From positions 1 through 64,000 of the forward strand of contig CAJTXL010000004.1 in assembly GCA_910583525.1 (NCBI GenBank): 64,000 nucleotides of DNA, written 5' to 3'. Numbering within the stretch: position 1 is the first letter of the stretch; every line of letters begins with the position of its first letter. Under the pieces are notes generated by a model. The model ran no database searches. It was not told the DNA's origin and saw only the letters and a list, made by a program, of their open reading frames with translations. Shown one piece after another: positions 52,156-60,275 of the stretch. This DNA comes from an uncultured Muribaculaceae bacterium. GTDB taxonomy: Bacteria > Bacteroidota > Bacteroidia > Bacteroidales > Muribaculaceae. The position numbers and the translations under genes are program-made.

Positions 52156-53031
52156 ATGTCAGACAAACGTTCACGCCGAATTTCGACCCTTGGCTCGCGC
52201 ATCACATCGCTTGTGAGCGTGGCGTTGGTTCTTGTACTTGCCGGTCTGTCGGCAATGACGGCCATTGCCGGCAGCAAGCTCAGCGACGAAGTGCGCCGCA
52301 ACCTCGGCTTTGTGATAAAAATGGAGCGGGAATGCACTGAAAACGCCGTAAATACACTGAAGCAGTCGCTGCTGTCATCGACCGGAATCAGGCAGATAAG
52401 CTTTGTCTCGGCCGACGACATACTCGCGCAGGAAAGCGAGTACATAGGCGACGACATCGCATCGATGCTCGACCACAACCCGTATTCGGCGGAGTTCGAC
52501 GTAAAAGTGCAGGCGTCGTATGCGCATCCCGACAGCATAGCAGCGCTTGTCGAGCTCTACCGCAGTTTCGACGGCGTATCCGACATAACAACCGAAAGCG
52601 CCGTCATCGAGGGAGTCGATGCCACATTGAAACGCCTGTGCACAGTGCTTGCCGTTGCGGCCGTGCTGCTGCTCATCATCTGCGTGGCGCTGATAAACAA
52701 CACTGTGAGCCTTTCAATATATGCACGTCGTTTTGTGATACATACGATGAAGCTTGTCGGTGCCACGGGACACTTTATACGGCGACCCTTCCTCAAGGCG
52801 GCAGCTGTAAACGGCCTTATAGCCGGAGCAGCCGCATCGCTTGTAATAATATGCGCCAAGATTTATGCCGCGAGCCTCGACCCGATGCTCGAAAGCGCCC
52901 TTCCGTGGCTCGAAACCGGCCTGCTGTGCCTGGCGCTTACGGTATCGGGTATCGCAATCTGCATGCTTACGGCGGCATTCGCCACCAACCGCTATCTCAA
53001 GGCGTCATACGACGAAATGTTTTTGAAGTAA
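52156..53031 (+). CDS. ftsX: cell division protein FtsX
   Basis: A 291-residue inner-membrane protein with the FtsX permease layout: a first membrane segment at about 18-40, a periplasmic domain to about 160, then three membrane segments (about 165-190, 210-235 and 255-280). LYRSFDGVSDITTESAVIEGVDATLKRL and MKLVGATGHFIRRPFLKAAAVNGLIAG are typical. With FtsE it controls murein hydrolases during division. FtsE is not adjacent here, as is common in Bacteroidota. It leads the operon ftsX-DUF3098-uppP. Confidence 0.92.
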   Translation: MSDKRSRRISTLGSRITSLVSVALVLVLAGLSAMTAIAGSKLSDEVRRNLGFVIKMERECTENAVNTLKQSLLSSTGIRQISFVSADDILAQESEYIGDDIASMLDHNPYSAEFDVKVQASYAHPDSIAALVELYRSFDGVSDITTESAVIEGVDATLKRLCTVLAVAAVLLLIICVALINNTVSLSIYARRFVIHTMKLVGATGHFIRRPFLKAAAVNGLIAGAAASLVIICAKIYAASLDPMLESALPWLETGLLCLALTVSGIAICMLTAAFATNRYLKASYDEMFLK

Positions 53032-53044
53032 CATAATAGATATT

Positions 53045-53314
53045 ATGACCGAAAGTCAAGAAACCACACCCCGGCGAAGCGCCATGCCTCTTCAACGGGC
53101 CAATTTCATAGGCATGGCAATAGCCGGAGCCATGATAGTGACAGGGTTCCTGCTAATGCTCGGCGGCAGTTCGACCACCGAAGCGTTCAACCCCGACATT
53201 TTCAGCGTGCGCCGCATCGTAGTCGGGCCTTGCCTGGCATTCCTCGGCTTCGTAGCCATGGCAATAGCCATCATCATCGACCCCAAACACCTGACCCGTC
53301 TCATTAAGAAATAA
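53045..53314 (+). CDS. DUF3098 family membrane protein
   Basis: An 89-residue protein with two membrane segments (about 24-44 and 60-80). The block FNPDIFSVRRIVVGPCLAFLGFV identifies the family, which is found in Bacteroidota next to ftsX and uppP. Its function is unknown. The stop codon shares one base with the uppP start codon (TAATG), so the two are translationally coupled. Confidence 0.9.
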   Translation: MTESQETTPRRSAMPLQRANFIGMAIAGAMIVTGFLLMLGGSSTTEAFNPDIFSVRRIVVGPCLAFLGFVAMAIAIIIDPKHLTRLIKK

Positions 53315-54180
53315 TGGATACCTTAGACGCCTTAATCCTCGGCATAGTGCAGGGCCTTGCCGAATATCTGCCGATAAGCTCTTCGGGACATCTCGAAATA
53401 TTCCGCGAAATCCTCGGCATAGACCTGTCGGGGGCCGACAGCCTGCAATTCGACGTTATGCTGCACGTAGCGACGGTGCTGAGCACCATCGTAGTGCTTT
53501 GGCATGAGTTCGTGCCCTTATGCAAGTCATTCTTCACATTCAAACGCGACGACAATTTCTACTATGTATGCAAGCTTCTCGTGTCGTGCATACCCGTGGG
53601 CATCGTCGGCTTGTGCTTCAAAGAGACTATCGAAACTTTCTTCGGACAGGAACTTACGCTTGTGGGCACATGCCTGTGCGTGACCGCGGCATTGCTGGCC
53701 TTCTCCTATTTTTTCCGCACCCGTCCGCTTGAAACGAACAAACTGACAGGCCGCACCTACCGTCCGCGCGACATTTCGTTTGTCGACGCTTTCGTCATAG
53801 GCTGCGCCCAGGCCGTAGCTGTGCTGCCCGGTCTTTCGCGCTCAGGCACAACCATAGCCACCGGCATCATCATAGGCGACAAGCGCGAGCAAGTAGCCCA
53901 ATTCTCTTTTTTCATGGTGGTGATACCCATTCTCGGCGAAGCCATCCTTGACGTGAAAAAAATCTTCGGCATCGAGGCCGCAGATGCCGCCGCAGGCGCT
54001 CCGGAAGCTTTCATCGGCATCGTGCCCATAGTGGTGGGCTTCCTCGCCTCTTTCATTGTGGGCTGTCTCGCATGCAAATGGATGCTGTCGCTGGTGAAGA
54101 AAGGCAAACTTGTGTGGTTTGCGCTCTACTGCCTGCTCGTAGGCCTAATCTGCATAGCCAAAGGCTACAACCTGTTCTAA
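53314..54180 (+). CDS. uppP: undecaprenyl-diphosphatase
   Basis: A 288-residue inner-membrane phosphatase (UppP/BacA). The signature EYLPISSSGHLEIFR lies near residue 20, with the second motif GLSRSGTTIATG. It recycles undecaprenyl diphosphate for cell-wall and surface-polysaccharide synthesis and gives bacitracin resistance. The stop codon TAA (54178-54180) forms the left copy of a TAA repeat that flanks a palindromic element. Confidence 0.96.
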   Translation: MDTLDALILGIVQGLAEYLPISSSGHLEIFREILGIDLSGADSLQFDVMLHVATVLSTIVVLWHEFVPLCKSFFTFKRDDNFYYVCKLLVSCIPVGIVGLCFKETIETFFGQELTLVGTCLCVTAALLAFSYFFRTRPLETNKLTGRTYRPRDISFVDAFVIGCAQAVAVLPGLSRSGTTIATGIIIGDKREQVAQFSFFMVVIPILGEAILDVKKIFGIEAADAAAGAPEAFIGIVPIVVGFLASFIVGCLACKWMLSLVKKGKLVWFALYCLLVGLICIAKGYNLF

Positions 54181-54343
54181 GAGTATGTTTGAACTTAACA
54201 AAACTTCAGATTTAGGAGTCTGTCAGGCCTATAGCCATCTCCAAAATCTGTCATTATGGAACCCCATAATTCCATCTTTGGAGATGTCTATAATCTCCGA
54301 CATACTCTCTAAATCTTTCGTTTCGTTAAATCCAAACATACTC
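54181..54343. repeat. 163 bp palindromic element in the uppP-truB gap
   Basis: The ends gagtatgttt and aaacatactc are perfect inverted repeats, and pairing continues inward with mismatches (cttaacaaaac facing gtttcgttaaat, ccatctccaaa facing tttggagatg). The whole piece could form one long hairpin. It is flanked by TAA at 54178-54180 and 54344-54346, which look like a 3 bp target duplication. The element fills the gap between the uppP stop codon and the truB start, so it may also act as an attenuator or terminator. Confidence 0.8.
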
Positions 54344-54350
54344 TAAGACG

Positions 54351-55061
54351 ATGAACTTCATCGAAGGAGAAATACTTTATATCGACAAACCGCTTGGCTG
54401 GACATCGTTCGATGCCGTCAAGCGCCTTCGCGGTGCATTGACGCGCAGGCTCGGCATTAAAAAAATCAAAGTCGGCCATGCCGGCACTCTCGACCCTCTT
54501 GCAACCGGGGTCATGGTGCTGTGCACGGGCCGAGCCACCAAACGCATCGACGAGCTTCAGAGCGGAGTAAAGGAATATGTAGCCACGATAGCCTTGGGCG
54601 CCACTACGCCGTCGTTCGACCTTGAGACGGAAATCGACGCCACATATCCCACGGAACACATCACACGTGAACTGACCGAGGAATGCCTCAAAAAATTCAC
54701 GGGCCGGATAGAACAGATACCGCCGGCGTTCTCGGCATGCAAAGTCGACGGCAAGCGTGCCTACAAACTTGCGCGCAAAGGCCACGACGTGGAGCTTAAA
54801 CCCAAAATACTCGTTATCGACAGCATCGAACTTCTGAGCTTCGCGCCTACGGAGATACAGATACGCGTCGTTTGCAGCAAAGGCACTTATATAAGAGCTT
54901 TGGCTCGCGACATCGGCCGGGCATTGGGCAGCGGAGGACATCTGACGGCACTCAGGCGCACACGTATAGGCCAAATCGGCATCGACGAGTGCATGACGGT
55001 GGATGAAGCGGCAGAACTGATACGCACCACCGAGATAGAGACATACGACGAAGAAGACTAA
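54351..55061 (+). CDS. truB: tRNA pseudouridine(55) synthase TruB
   Basis: A 236-residue enzyme. The catalytic aspartate is D48 in GHAGTLDPLATGVM; YIDKPLGWTSFD near the start, KVDGKRAYKLARKG and CSKGTYIRALARDIG are the other family blocks. It makes pseudouridine 55 in the T loop of tRNA. It is followed by queA after 23 bases. Confidence 0.96.
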   Translation: MNFIEGEILYIDKPLGWTSFDAVKRLRGALTRRLGIKKIKVGHAGTLDPLATGVMVLCTGRATKRIDELQSGVKEYVATIALGATTPSFDLETEIDATYPTEHITRELTEECLKKFTGRIEQIPPAFSACKVDGKRAYKLARKGHDVELKPKILVIDSIELLSFAPTEIQIRVVCSKGTYIRALARDIGRALGSGGHLTALRRTRIGQIGIDECMTVDEAAELIRTTEIETYDEED

Positions 55062-55084
55062 CACGAAACACGCAATTCGACAAT

Positions 55085-56134
55085 ATGAAACTTTCACAGT
55101 TCAAATTCAATCTTCCTGACGAACTTATAGCCTCCCACCCGGTCGACACACGCGACGAGGCGCGGCTGATGATAGTAAACCGCAAGACGGGAGAGATTAG
55201 CCACCATATATTCAAGGAAATCCTCGACTACTTCGACGAAGGCGACGTAATGGTGTTCAACGACACCCTCGTCTTCCCTGCCCTGCTATACGGCAACAAG
55301 GAAAAGACCGGCGCACGCATCGAGGTATTTCTTCTGCGCGAGCTCAATGCCGACAACAAACTTTGGGACGTACTGGTAGAGCCTGCGCGCAAAATTCGCA
55401 TAGGCAACAAACTGTACTTCGGCGAAGATGAATCGATGGTAGCCGAAGTTATCGACAACACCACTTCGCGAGGCCGAACACTTCGCTTTCTCTACGACGG
55501 ACCGCACGACCAGTTCAAACGCGACTTGTTCGCCCTCGGCATGACTCCCCTGCCCCCATACATGACAAGAGAGCCCGAGCCTCGCGACGCCGAAGACTAC
55601 CAGTGCATATTCGCCGAAAAAGAGGGAGCCGTAGTCGCCCCTGCCGCCGGGCTGCATTTTTCACGCGGCCTGCTCACACGCCTGCAAATCAAGGGCGTGA
55701 AGAAGGCTTTCATCACCGTGCACAGCGGTCTTGGCGCTTTCAGGGAAATCGACGTGGAAGACCTCACCAAGCACCGCATCGATTCGGAGCAGATGCTTGC
55801 CACCCAAGAACTTGTCGATACCGTTAATACAGCCAAGGACAAGGGGCACAAAGTGTGCGCCGTAGGCACATCGGTTCTGCGTGCCATAGCCACAGCCGAA
55901 AGCATGGGCGGACATATGAAGACCTACGACGGATGGACAAACAAATTCATATTCCCCCCATACGACTTCTCCGTACCGACCAGCCTTGTGACAAATTTCC
56001 ACATGCCCTACTCCACCATGCTGATGATGGTTGCCGCATTCGGCGGATATGGCATTGTGATGGAAGCCTACAATGTGGCCATAAAAGAAAAATACCGTTT
56101 CGGCTGCTACGGCGACGCTATGATGATTGTCTGA
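55085..56134 (+). CDS. queA: S-adenosylmethionine:tRNA ribosyltransferase-isomerase
   Basis: A 349-residue enzyme of queuosine synthesis. The N-terminal FNLPDELIASHPVDTRDEARLM, PLPPYMTREPEP, VVAPAAGLHFS and the end PTSLVTNFHMPYSTMLMMVAAFGG are diagnostic. It transfers and rearranges the ribose of S-adenosylmethionine onto tRNA preQ1. It ends the operon, with a strong terminator at 56160. Confidence 0.96.
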   Translation: MKLSQFKFNLPDELIASHPVDTRDEARLMIVNRKTGEISHHIFKEILDYFDEGDVMVFNDTLVFPALLYGNKEKTGARIEVFLLRELNADNKLWDVLVEPARKIRIGNKLYFGEDESMVAEVIDNTTSRGRTLRFLYDGPHDQFKRDLFALGMTPLPPYMTREPEPRDAEDYQCIFAEKEGAVVAPAAGLHFSRGLLTRLQIKGVKKAFITVHSGLGAFREIDVEDLTKHRIDSEQMLATQELVDTVNTAKDKGHKVCAVGTSVLRAIATAESMGGHMKTYDGWTNKFIFPPYDFSVPTSLVTNFHMPYSTMLMMVAAFGGYGIVMEAYNVAIKEKYRFGCYGDAMMIV

Positions 56135-56159
56135 TTTCCCTCTTTCAAAAAATATCCTA

Positions 56160-56189
56160 CAGCCCCTTTGCCAAGGGGCTGTTTTTTTT
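56160..56189 (+). terminator. intrinsic terminator after queA
   Basis: A perfect 9 bp stem, cagcccctt and aaggggctg, with a four-base loop is followed by eight T. It lies between the convergent queA and radical SAM genes. Confidence 0.93.
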
Positions 56190-56212
56190 CAGATACCGCA
56201 TAACAAAAGACA

Positions 56213-57121
56213 TCAGTTGTCACCACTGGCGGCGATGGCTTTGGCGAGGAGAGCGGTAAACTGGTAATTTTTCAGCCCCCAACGTGGCGAGAGGAGTAGG
56301 TCGGCCGGAGCCTGTGCCACAAAGCGGTCGACGGCGATATCGGGCCTTAGGATTTTAAGCATACGGGCGCATAGGGCGGCATAGCTTTCGGGCGTGAACC
56401 TCAGCATGTCGGTGAGCTGTCCCCGGCGCTCCATATCGGCCAAAGCCGTTCCTTTCAATATCTGCAACTGATGAAATTTGACGGTCGAGACCGGCAGCGC
56501 ATTTATGCGCCTTACCGTTTCGGCCATCATATCTTCGGTCTCGCCCGGAAGGCCGAGTATAAGGTGTACGCCGACGGGGAAACCGGCCGTGGCAGCACGC
56601 ATGACGGCGCTTTCGACGTCGGCCCAGGTGTGGTGACGGTTTATGCGCCTGAGCGTGACATCGTAGCTGCTCTCGACACCAAATTCGATAAAAATTTTCT
56701 TTGAGGTCTGTTCTGACAGCGAACGGAGACTTTCGATAAGGCTATCGGGCAAGCAGTCAGGACGCGTTCCGATGACGATGCCTACGACGTCGCCATCGGC
56801 AAGAGCTTCGCCGTATGCGGCAAGAAGCCGGGCGTGTTCGCCGTAGGTGCTTGTGTAGGACTGGAAATATGCGAGATAACGCATCCCGGGATATTTGCGT
56901 GCAAAGAACGCTTTGCCCCGTGCAAGCTGTTCGGCCACGGGAAGTCCGGCCTTGGCGGCATCGGGACTGAAAGCGGCATTGTTGCAGTAGATACAACCGC
57001 CCCTGCCGAGCGAACCGTCGCGGTTCGGGCATGTAAAGGCCAAATCGACAGAAAGCTTCTGGACCTTTCCTTCGAAATACCCTGCAAGAAAATCGGAGTA
57101 TTGCTTATAGAGGCCGTCCAT
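56213..57121 (-). CDS. TIGR01212-type radical SAM protein (YhcC-like)
   Basis: A 302-residue protein. The [4Fe-4S] cysteines are in AFTCPNRDGSLGRGGCIYC, with the wide first spacing characteristic of the YhcC/Elp3-like group, and FIEFGVESS and GVHLILGLPGET follow. The reaction is not known to me. The ATG at 57121 shares one base with the aroC stop codon; a longer frame running upstream would overlap aroC and has an arginine-rich composition unlike a real protein. It is the last gene of the minus-strand operon. Confidence 0.9.
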   Translation of the reverse strand: MDGLYKQYSDFLAGYFEGKVQKLSVDLAFTCPNRDGSLGRGGCIYCNNAAFSPDAAKAGLPVAEQLARGKAFFARKYPGMRYLAYFQSYTSTYGEHARLLAAYGEALADGDVVGIVIGTRPDCLPDSLIESLRSLSEQTSKKIFIEFGVESSYDVTLRRINRHHTWADVESAVMRAATAGFPVGVHLILGLPGETEDMMAETVRRINALPVSTVKFHQLQILKGTALADMERRGQLTDMLRFTPESYAALCARMLKILRPDIAVDRFVAQAPADLLLSPRWGLKNYQFTALLAKAIAASGDN

Positions 57122-58131
57122 CAGAGCGATGCGGCTTTTGCCATCATCATGGCATCGAGGACGGTCATCGCCGCCATAGCTTCGACAACGACAATAGCTC
57201 GCGGCACCACACAGGGGTCGTGGCGTCCGCCGAGGTCGAGAGCGCACTGCCTGAACTCGTCATCTATTGCCTCAAGAGGCTGTGGAAGTGTGGCTATGGG
57301 TTTGAACGCCACTCTGAAATATATGTCCTCGCCGTTGCTGATGCCGCCCTGGATACCGCCGGAGTGGTTCGTGCGCATGCGCACTTTTTGCGAGTCAGCG
57401 TCGAAGAAAGGCGTATCGACAAGTTCGCTGCCACGGCATGCCGCTCCGTCGAAGCCCGAACCGTAGTCGAAGCCTTTGGCGGCATTAATGCTCATCATGG
57501 CCGATGCAAGCAAGGCCTGCAATTTGTCGAAAACAGGCTCGCCCAAACCGGGGGCTATGCCTGAAACCGTGCATCCGACAATAGCGCCGACGGTGTCGCG
57601 TGCAGCCCTGGCATCGCGTATTTCGCGTTCCATCGCATCAGGCTCGGTGGCTTTTCCGACCTGAAGTGCATAGGCATTGACCGAAATGCCGTGCTGTTTC
57701 AGCACCTGCATTGCCAGCGCACCACCGACGACACGCACTGCAGTCTCACGAGCCGAAGCCCTGCCTCCGCCCCTATAATCGCGTATGCCGTATTTGGCCT
57801 GATAAGTGTAGTCGGCATGGTTGGGTCGGAATTTATGGCGCAGTTCTTCGTAGTCGGCACTACGCGCGTCGACATTTTCTATAATGAAACCTATAGGGGT
57901 GCCTAATGTGCGGCCTTCGTATATCCCCGACAGAAAACGGACTTCATCGGCCTCTTTGCGCGAGGTGGTAAGCGTCGACTGCCCCGGCCGACGCCTTGCG
58001 AGCCACCGCCGTATTTCATCGAAGTCGACAGAAACCCCTGCCGGCATTCCATCGACAACACCACCGATAGCCGGCCCGTGGCTCTCGCCGAAATCGGTTA
58101 GACGGTATATGTTTCCGAAAGTATTGCTCAT
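57121..58131 (-). CDS. aroC: chorismate synthase
   Basis: A 336-residue enzyme, slightly shorter than usual (about 350-360). Family blocks are FGESHGPAIGGVVDGMPAG, RRPGQSTLTTSRKEADEV, RPNHADYTYQAKYG and GGGRASARETA, followed by RTNHSGGIQGGISNGEDI. It makes chorismate, the precursor of aromatic amino acids and other aromatic compounds, using reduced flavin. It lies four bases after ybaK. Confidence 0.96.
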   Translation of the reverse strand: MSNTFGNIYRLTDFGESHGPAIGGVVDGMPAGVSVDFDEIRRWLARRRPGQSTLTTSRKEADEVRFLSGIYEGRTLGTPIGFIIENVDARSADYEELRHKFRPNHADYTYQAKYGIRDYRGGGRASARETAVRVVGGALAMQVLKQHGISVNAYALQVGKATEPDAMEREIRDARAARDTVGAIVGCTVSGIAPGLGEPVFDKLQALLASAMMSINAAKGFDYGSGFDGAACRGSELVDTPFFDADSQKVRMRTNHSGGIQGGISNGEDIYFRVAFKPIATLPQPLEAIDDEFRQCALDLGGRHDPCVVPRAIVVVEAMAAMTVLDAMMMAKAASL

Positions 58132-58135
58132 TTCA

Positions 58136-58624
58136 TCAGTCTTTAACCAAGTCGGCTACTTTTGCCCCGACAAAAGCTATAAGGGCATCGGGAGCTATTT
58201 CGAGCTGAAGGCCGCGGACACCGGCACTGACGTAGATTGCATCGAAGTCTGTAGCCGTGGTGTGGAAAAATGTAGGATAAGGCTTTTTCATCCCGACAGG
58301 AGAACAGCCGCCCCGGATATATCCCGTAAGGGGCAGCAGCTCTTTCATGGCTATCATCTCGGCTTTCTTGTCGCCTGCGGCCACGGCGGCTTTTTTGAGG
58401 TCGACCTCGCAGCTGCCCGGAACGACACACACGAACAAGCCCGTGCGTTCGCCTCTGAGGACGAGCGTCTTGAACACACGGTTTATGTCCTCGCCCAAAG
58501 AATCGGCCACATGCTGTGCCGCAAGGTCGTTTTCATCGACCTCGTATTCGCGTGTGGCGAAGTCGATGCCTGCGGCTTCGAGCAGCCGCACAGCGTTTGT
58601 CTTGGGATGTTTAGCCTTTGCCAT
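58136..58624 (-). CDS. ybaK: Cys-tRNA(Pro) deacylase YbaK
   Basis: A 162-residue protein of the YbaK/EbsC editing family. KTLVLRGERTGLFVCVVPGSCEVDLKKAA and GYIRGGCSPVGMKK are diagnostic. It hydrolyses Cys-tRNA(Pro) made in error by prolyl-tRNA synthetase. It is 12 bases after trxB. Confidence 0.93.
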   Translation of the reverse strand: MAKAKHPKTNAVRLLEAAGIDFATREYEVDENDLAAQHVADSLGEDINRVFKTLVLRGERTGLFVCVVPGSCEVDLKKAAVAAGDKKAEMIAMKELLPLTGYIRGGCSPVGMKKPYPTFFHTTATDFDAIYVSAGVRGLQLEIAPDALIAFVGAKVADLVKD

Positions 58625-58636
58625 TACTTATGACCC

Positions 58637-59581
58637 TTATTCCTGAAGCATGAGGAAGCGCTCGGCATCGAGAGCGGCCCGGCATCCCATTCCGGCAGCC
58701 GACACGGCCTGCTGATAGAAGGGGTCGGCGACGTCGCCTGCGGCAAAGACGCCTTCGAGGTTCGTAGCTGTCGACGGGCTTTTGGTCTTTATATATCCCA
58801 TCTCGTCGAGTTCCAAGGCAGGACCGAAGACAGCAGTGTTGGGGGAATGGCCGATGGCAAGGAAGAAGCCTTCGACGGCAATATCGAACTCGTCTTCGTT
58901 TTCAGTGCCGCGGCGGCTCACAAGGTGGGCGCCGGCAAGAACATCATCGCCAAAGAGCGATAAGGTCTCGGTATTGAAGAGCACTTCGATTTTTTCATTC
59001 TCCATAACGCGGCTCTGCATGTATTTCGAAGCCCTGAGATAGTCTTTTCGGACTATCATATATACCTTCGATGCCAGTCCAGCAAGATAGAGCGCTTCTT
59101 CGCATGCGGTGTCACCCCCACCGACAACGGCCACAGGGCGGTTGCGGAAGAAAAACCCGTCGCAGGTTGCACATGCCGAAACTCCCATACCGAGATATTT
59201 CTGCTCGTCGGGCAAACCGAGATAGCGGGCGGCCGCACCGGTCGCAATGATAACGGTATCGGCGGTGATTACGTGACCACCGCCGTTTACTTTAGCGACG
59301 AAAGGTCGTTTCGACAAATCTATTTCAGTGACTTCGCCCGATATGGTCATAAGGCCGAAGCGCATGGCCTGAGCCTTGAAATCTTCCATCATGGCCGGCC
59401 CGGCTATGCCTTCGGGATAACCGGGAAAATTTTCGACTTCGGTAGTCGTGATGAGTTGTCCTCCGGGCTGGCTACCGTCGACCATTATGGGGTTGAGGTT
59501 TGCACGGGATGTATATATGCCGGCGGTATAACCTGCCGGGCCTGAGCCTATGATAAGGCATTTTGTAGCTAATTCGCTCAT
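58637..59581 (-). CDS. trxB: thioredoxin-disulfide reductase
   Basis: A 314-residue flavoprotein with FAD motif GSGPAGYTA (12-20), redox-active cysteines C137 and C140 in ACATCDGFFFR, and NADPH motif GGGDTACEEA near 154. It reduces thioredoxin with NADPH. It follows the LolA-like gene after 23 bases. Confidence 0.96.
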   Translation of the reverse strand: MSELATKCLIIGSGPAGYTAGIYTSRANLNPIMVDGSQPGGQLITTTEVENFPGYPEGIAGPAMMEDFKAQAMRFGLMTISGEVTEIDLSKRPFVAKVNGGGHVITADTVIIATGAAARYLGLPDEQKYLGMGVSACATCDGFFFRNRPVAVVGGGDTACEEALYLAGLASKVYMIVRKDYLRASKYMQSRVMENEKIEVLFNTETLSLFGDDVLAGAHLVSRRGTENEDEFDIAVEGFFLAIGHSPNTAVFGPALELDEMGYIKTKSPSTATNLEGVFAAGDVADPFYQQAVSAAGMGCRAALDAERFLMLQE

Positions 59582-59604
59582 ATGATGAGAGTTTACAAAA
59601 AAAC

Positions 59605-60225
59605 TTAACGTAAATCTATGATTTCTATCGCAGGATGCTTTTTCGCATCGTAGACAAATGCCGATGCCGTCTTTGCCTTTCCGGCGCCAATGGCATCGAG
59701 GACAAGTTCCATCTTACGGCCATCGGAAAATTCGACCACCACCGCAGCCGGCCAATGTGTAGATTGGTTGACGAAAAGGACATAGCGCTCTATCAGCGAA
59801 GTCTTGTCGACGGGGTTTAATTCTATTCGGTAACGGCCGTTGCTGTCGGTCAATCGTCGTATGGAATAATGGCTCTGCGGCGACGATAGTATGGCAAAAG
59901 GATTCGACGCCATCATCTCGTCGGCATCCGGCTCGGTGATGCTGACTTCGCGCGACTCTGTCATCAGGGTCCACTGCGTCTTGCCGTCGTACCACACCGA
60001 AAGCTGCGGTGTCGTCATCGAGAACTTTGCACCGGCCATTATAAGCGAGCCTTGTACGGGGCCGGAACCGCCGTTGATAGAGAATACGGCCTCGACCGAC
60101 GGAGCCGATGCAATATTGTTTCGGACTTGCGCAAGGATAGAGGCTGCCGACTGTGTGGCGGCATCCATGCCGAACAGAGCCGGAATCATCATTGCAAGCA
60201 CCAATATATGTCTAAGATATTTCAT
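59605..60225 (-). CDS. LolA-like outer-membrane lipoprotein carrier
   Basis: A 206-residue secreted protein with a signal peptide (about residues 1-23). The pattern AASILAQVRNNIASAPSVEAVFSING, GSLIMAGAKFSMTTPQLSVWYDGKTQWTL and later beta strands fit the LolA/LolB open barrel used to carry lipoproteins across the periplasm. It follows ftsK after 50 bases, the order found in many bacteria (ftsK-lolA). Confidence 0.88.
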   Translation of the reverse strand: MKYLRHILVLAMMIPALFGMDAATQSAASILAQVRNNIASAPSVEAVFSINGGSGPVQGSLIMAGAKFSMTTPQLSVWYDGKTQWTLMTESREVSITEPDADEMMASNPFAILSSPQSHYSIRRLTDSNGRYRIELNPVDKTSLIERYVLFVNQSTHWPAAVVVEFSDGRKMELVLDAIGAGKAKTASAFVYDAKKHPAIEIIDLR

Positions 60226-60275
60226 AACGTCTTTTTAACGATTTTGAGACAGCAGGGGTTCACTTTTATCAGTGT

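Noticed and set aside
57122..57247. Upstream extension of the radical SAM protein
   Set aside because: It would overlap aroC by about 125 bases and encodes an arginine-rich stretch. The ATG at 57121 fits the family start.
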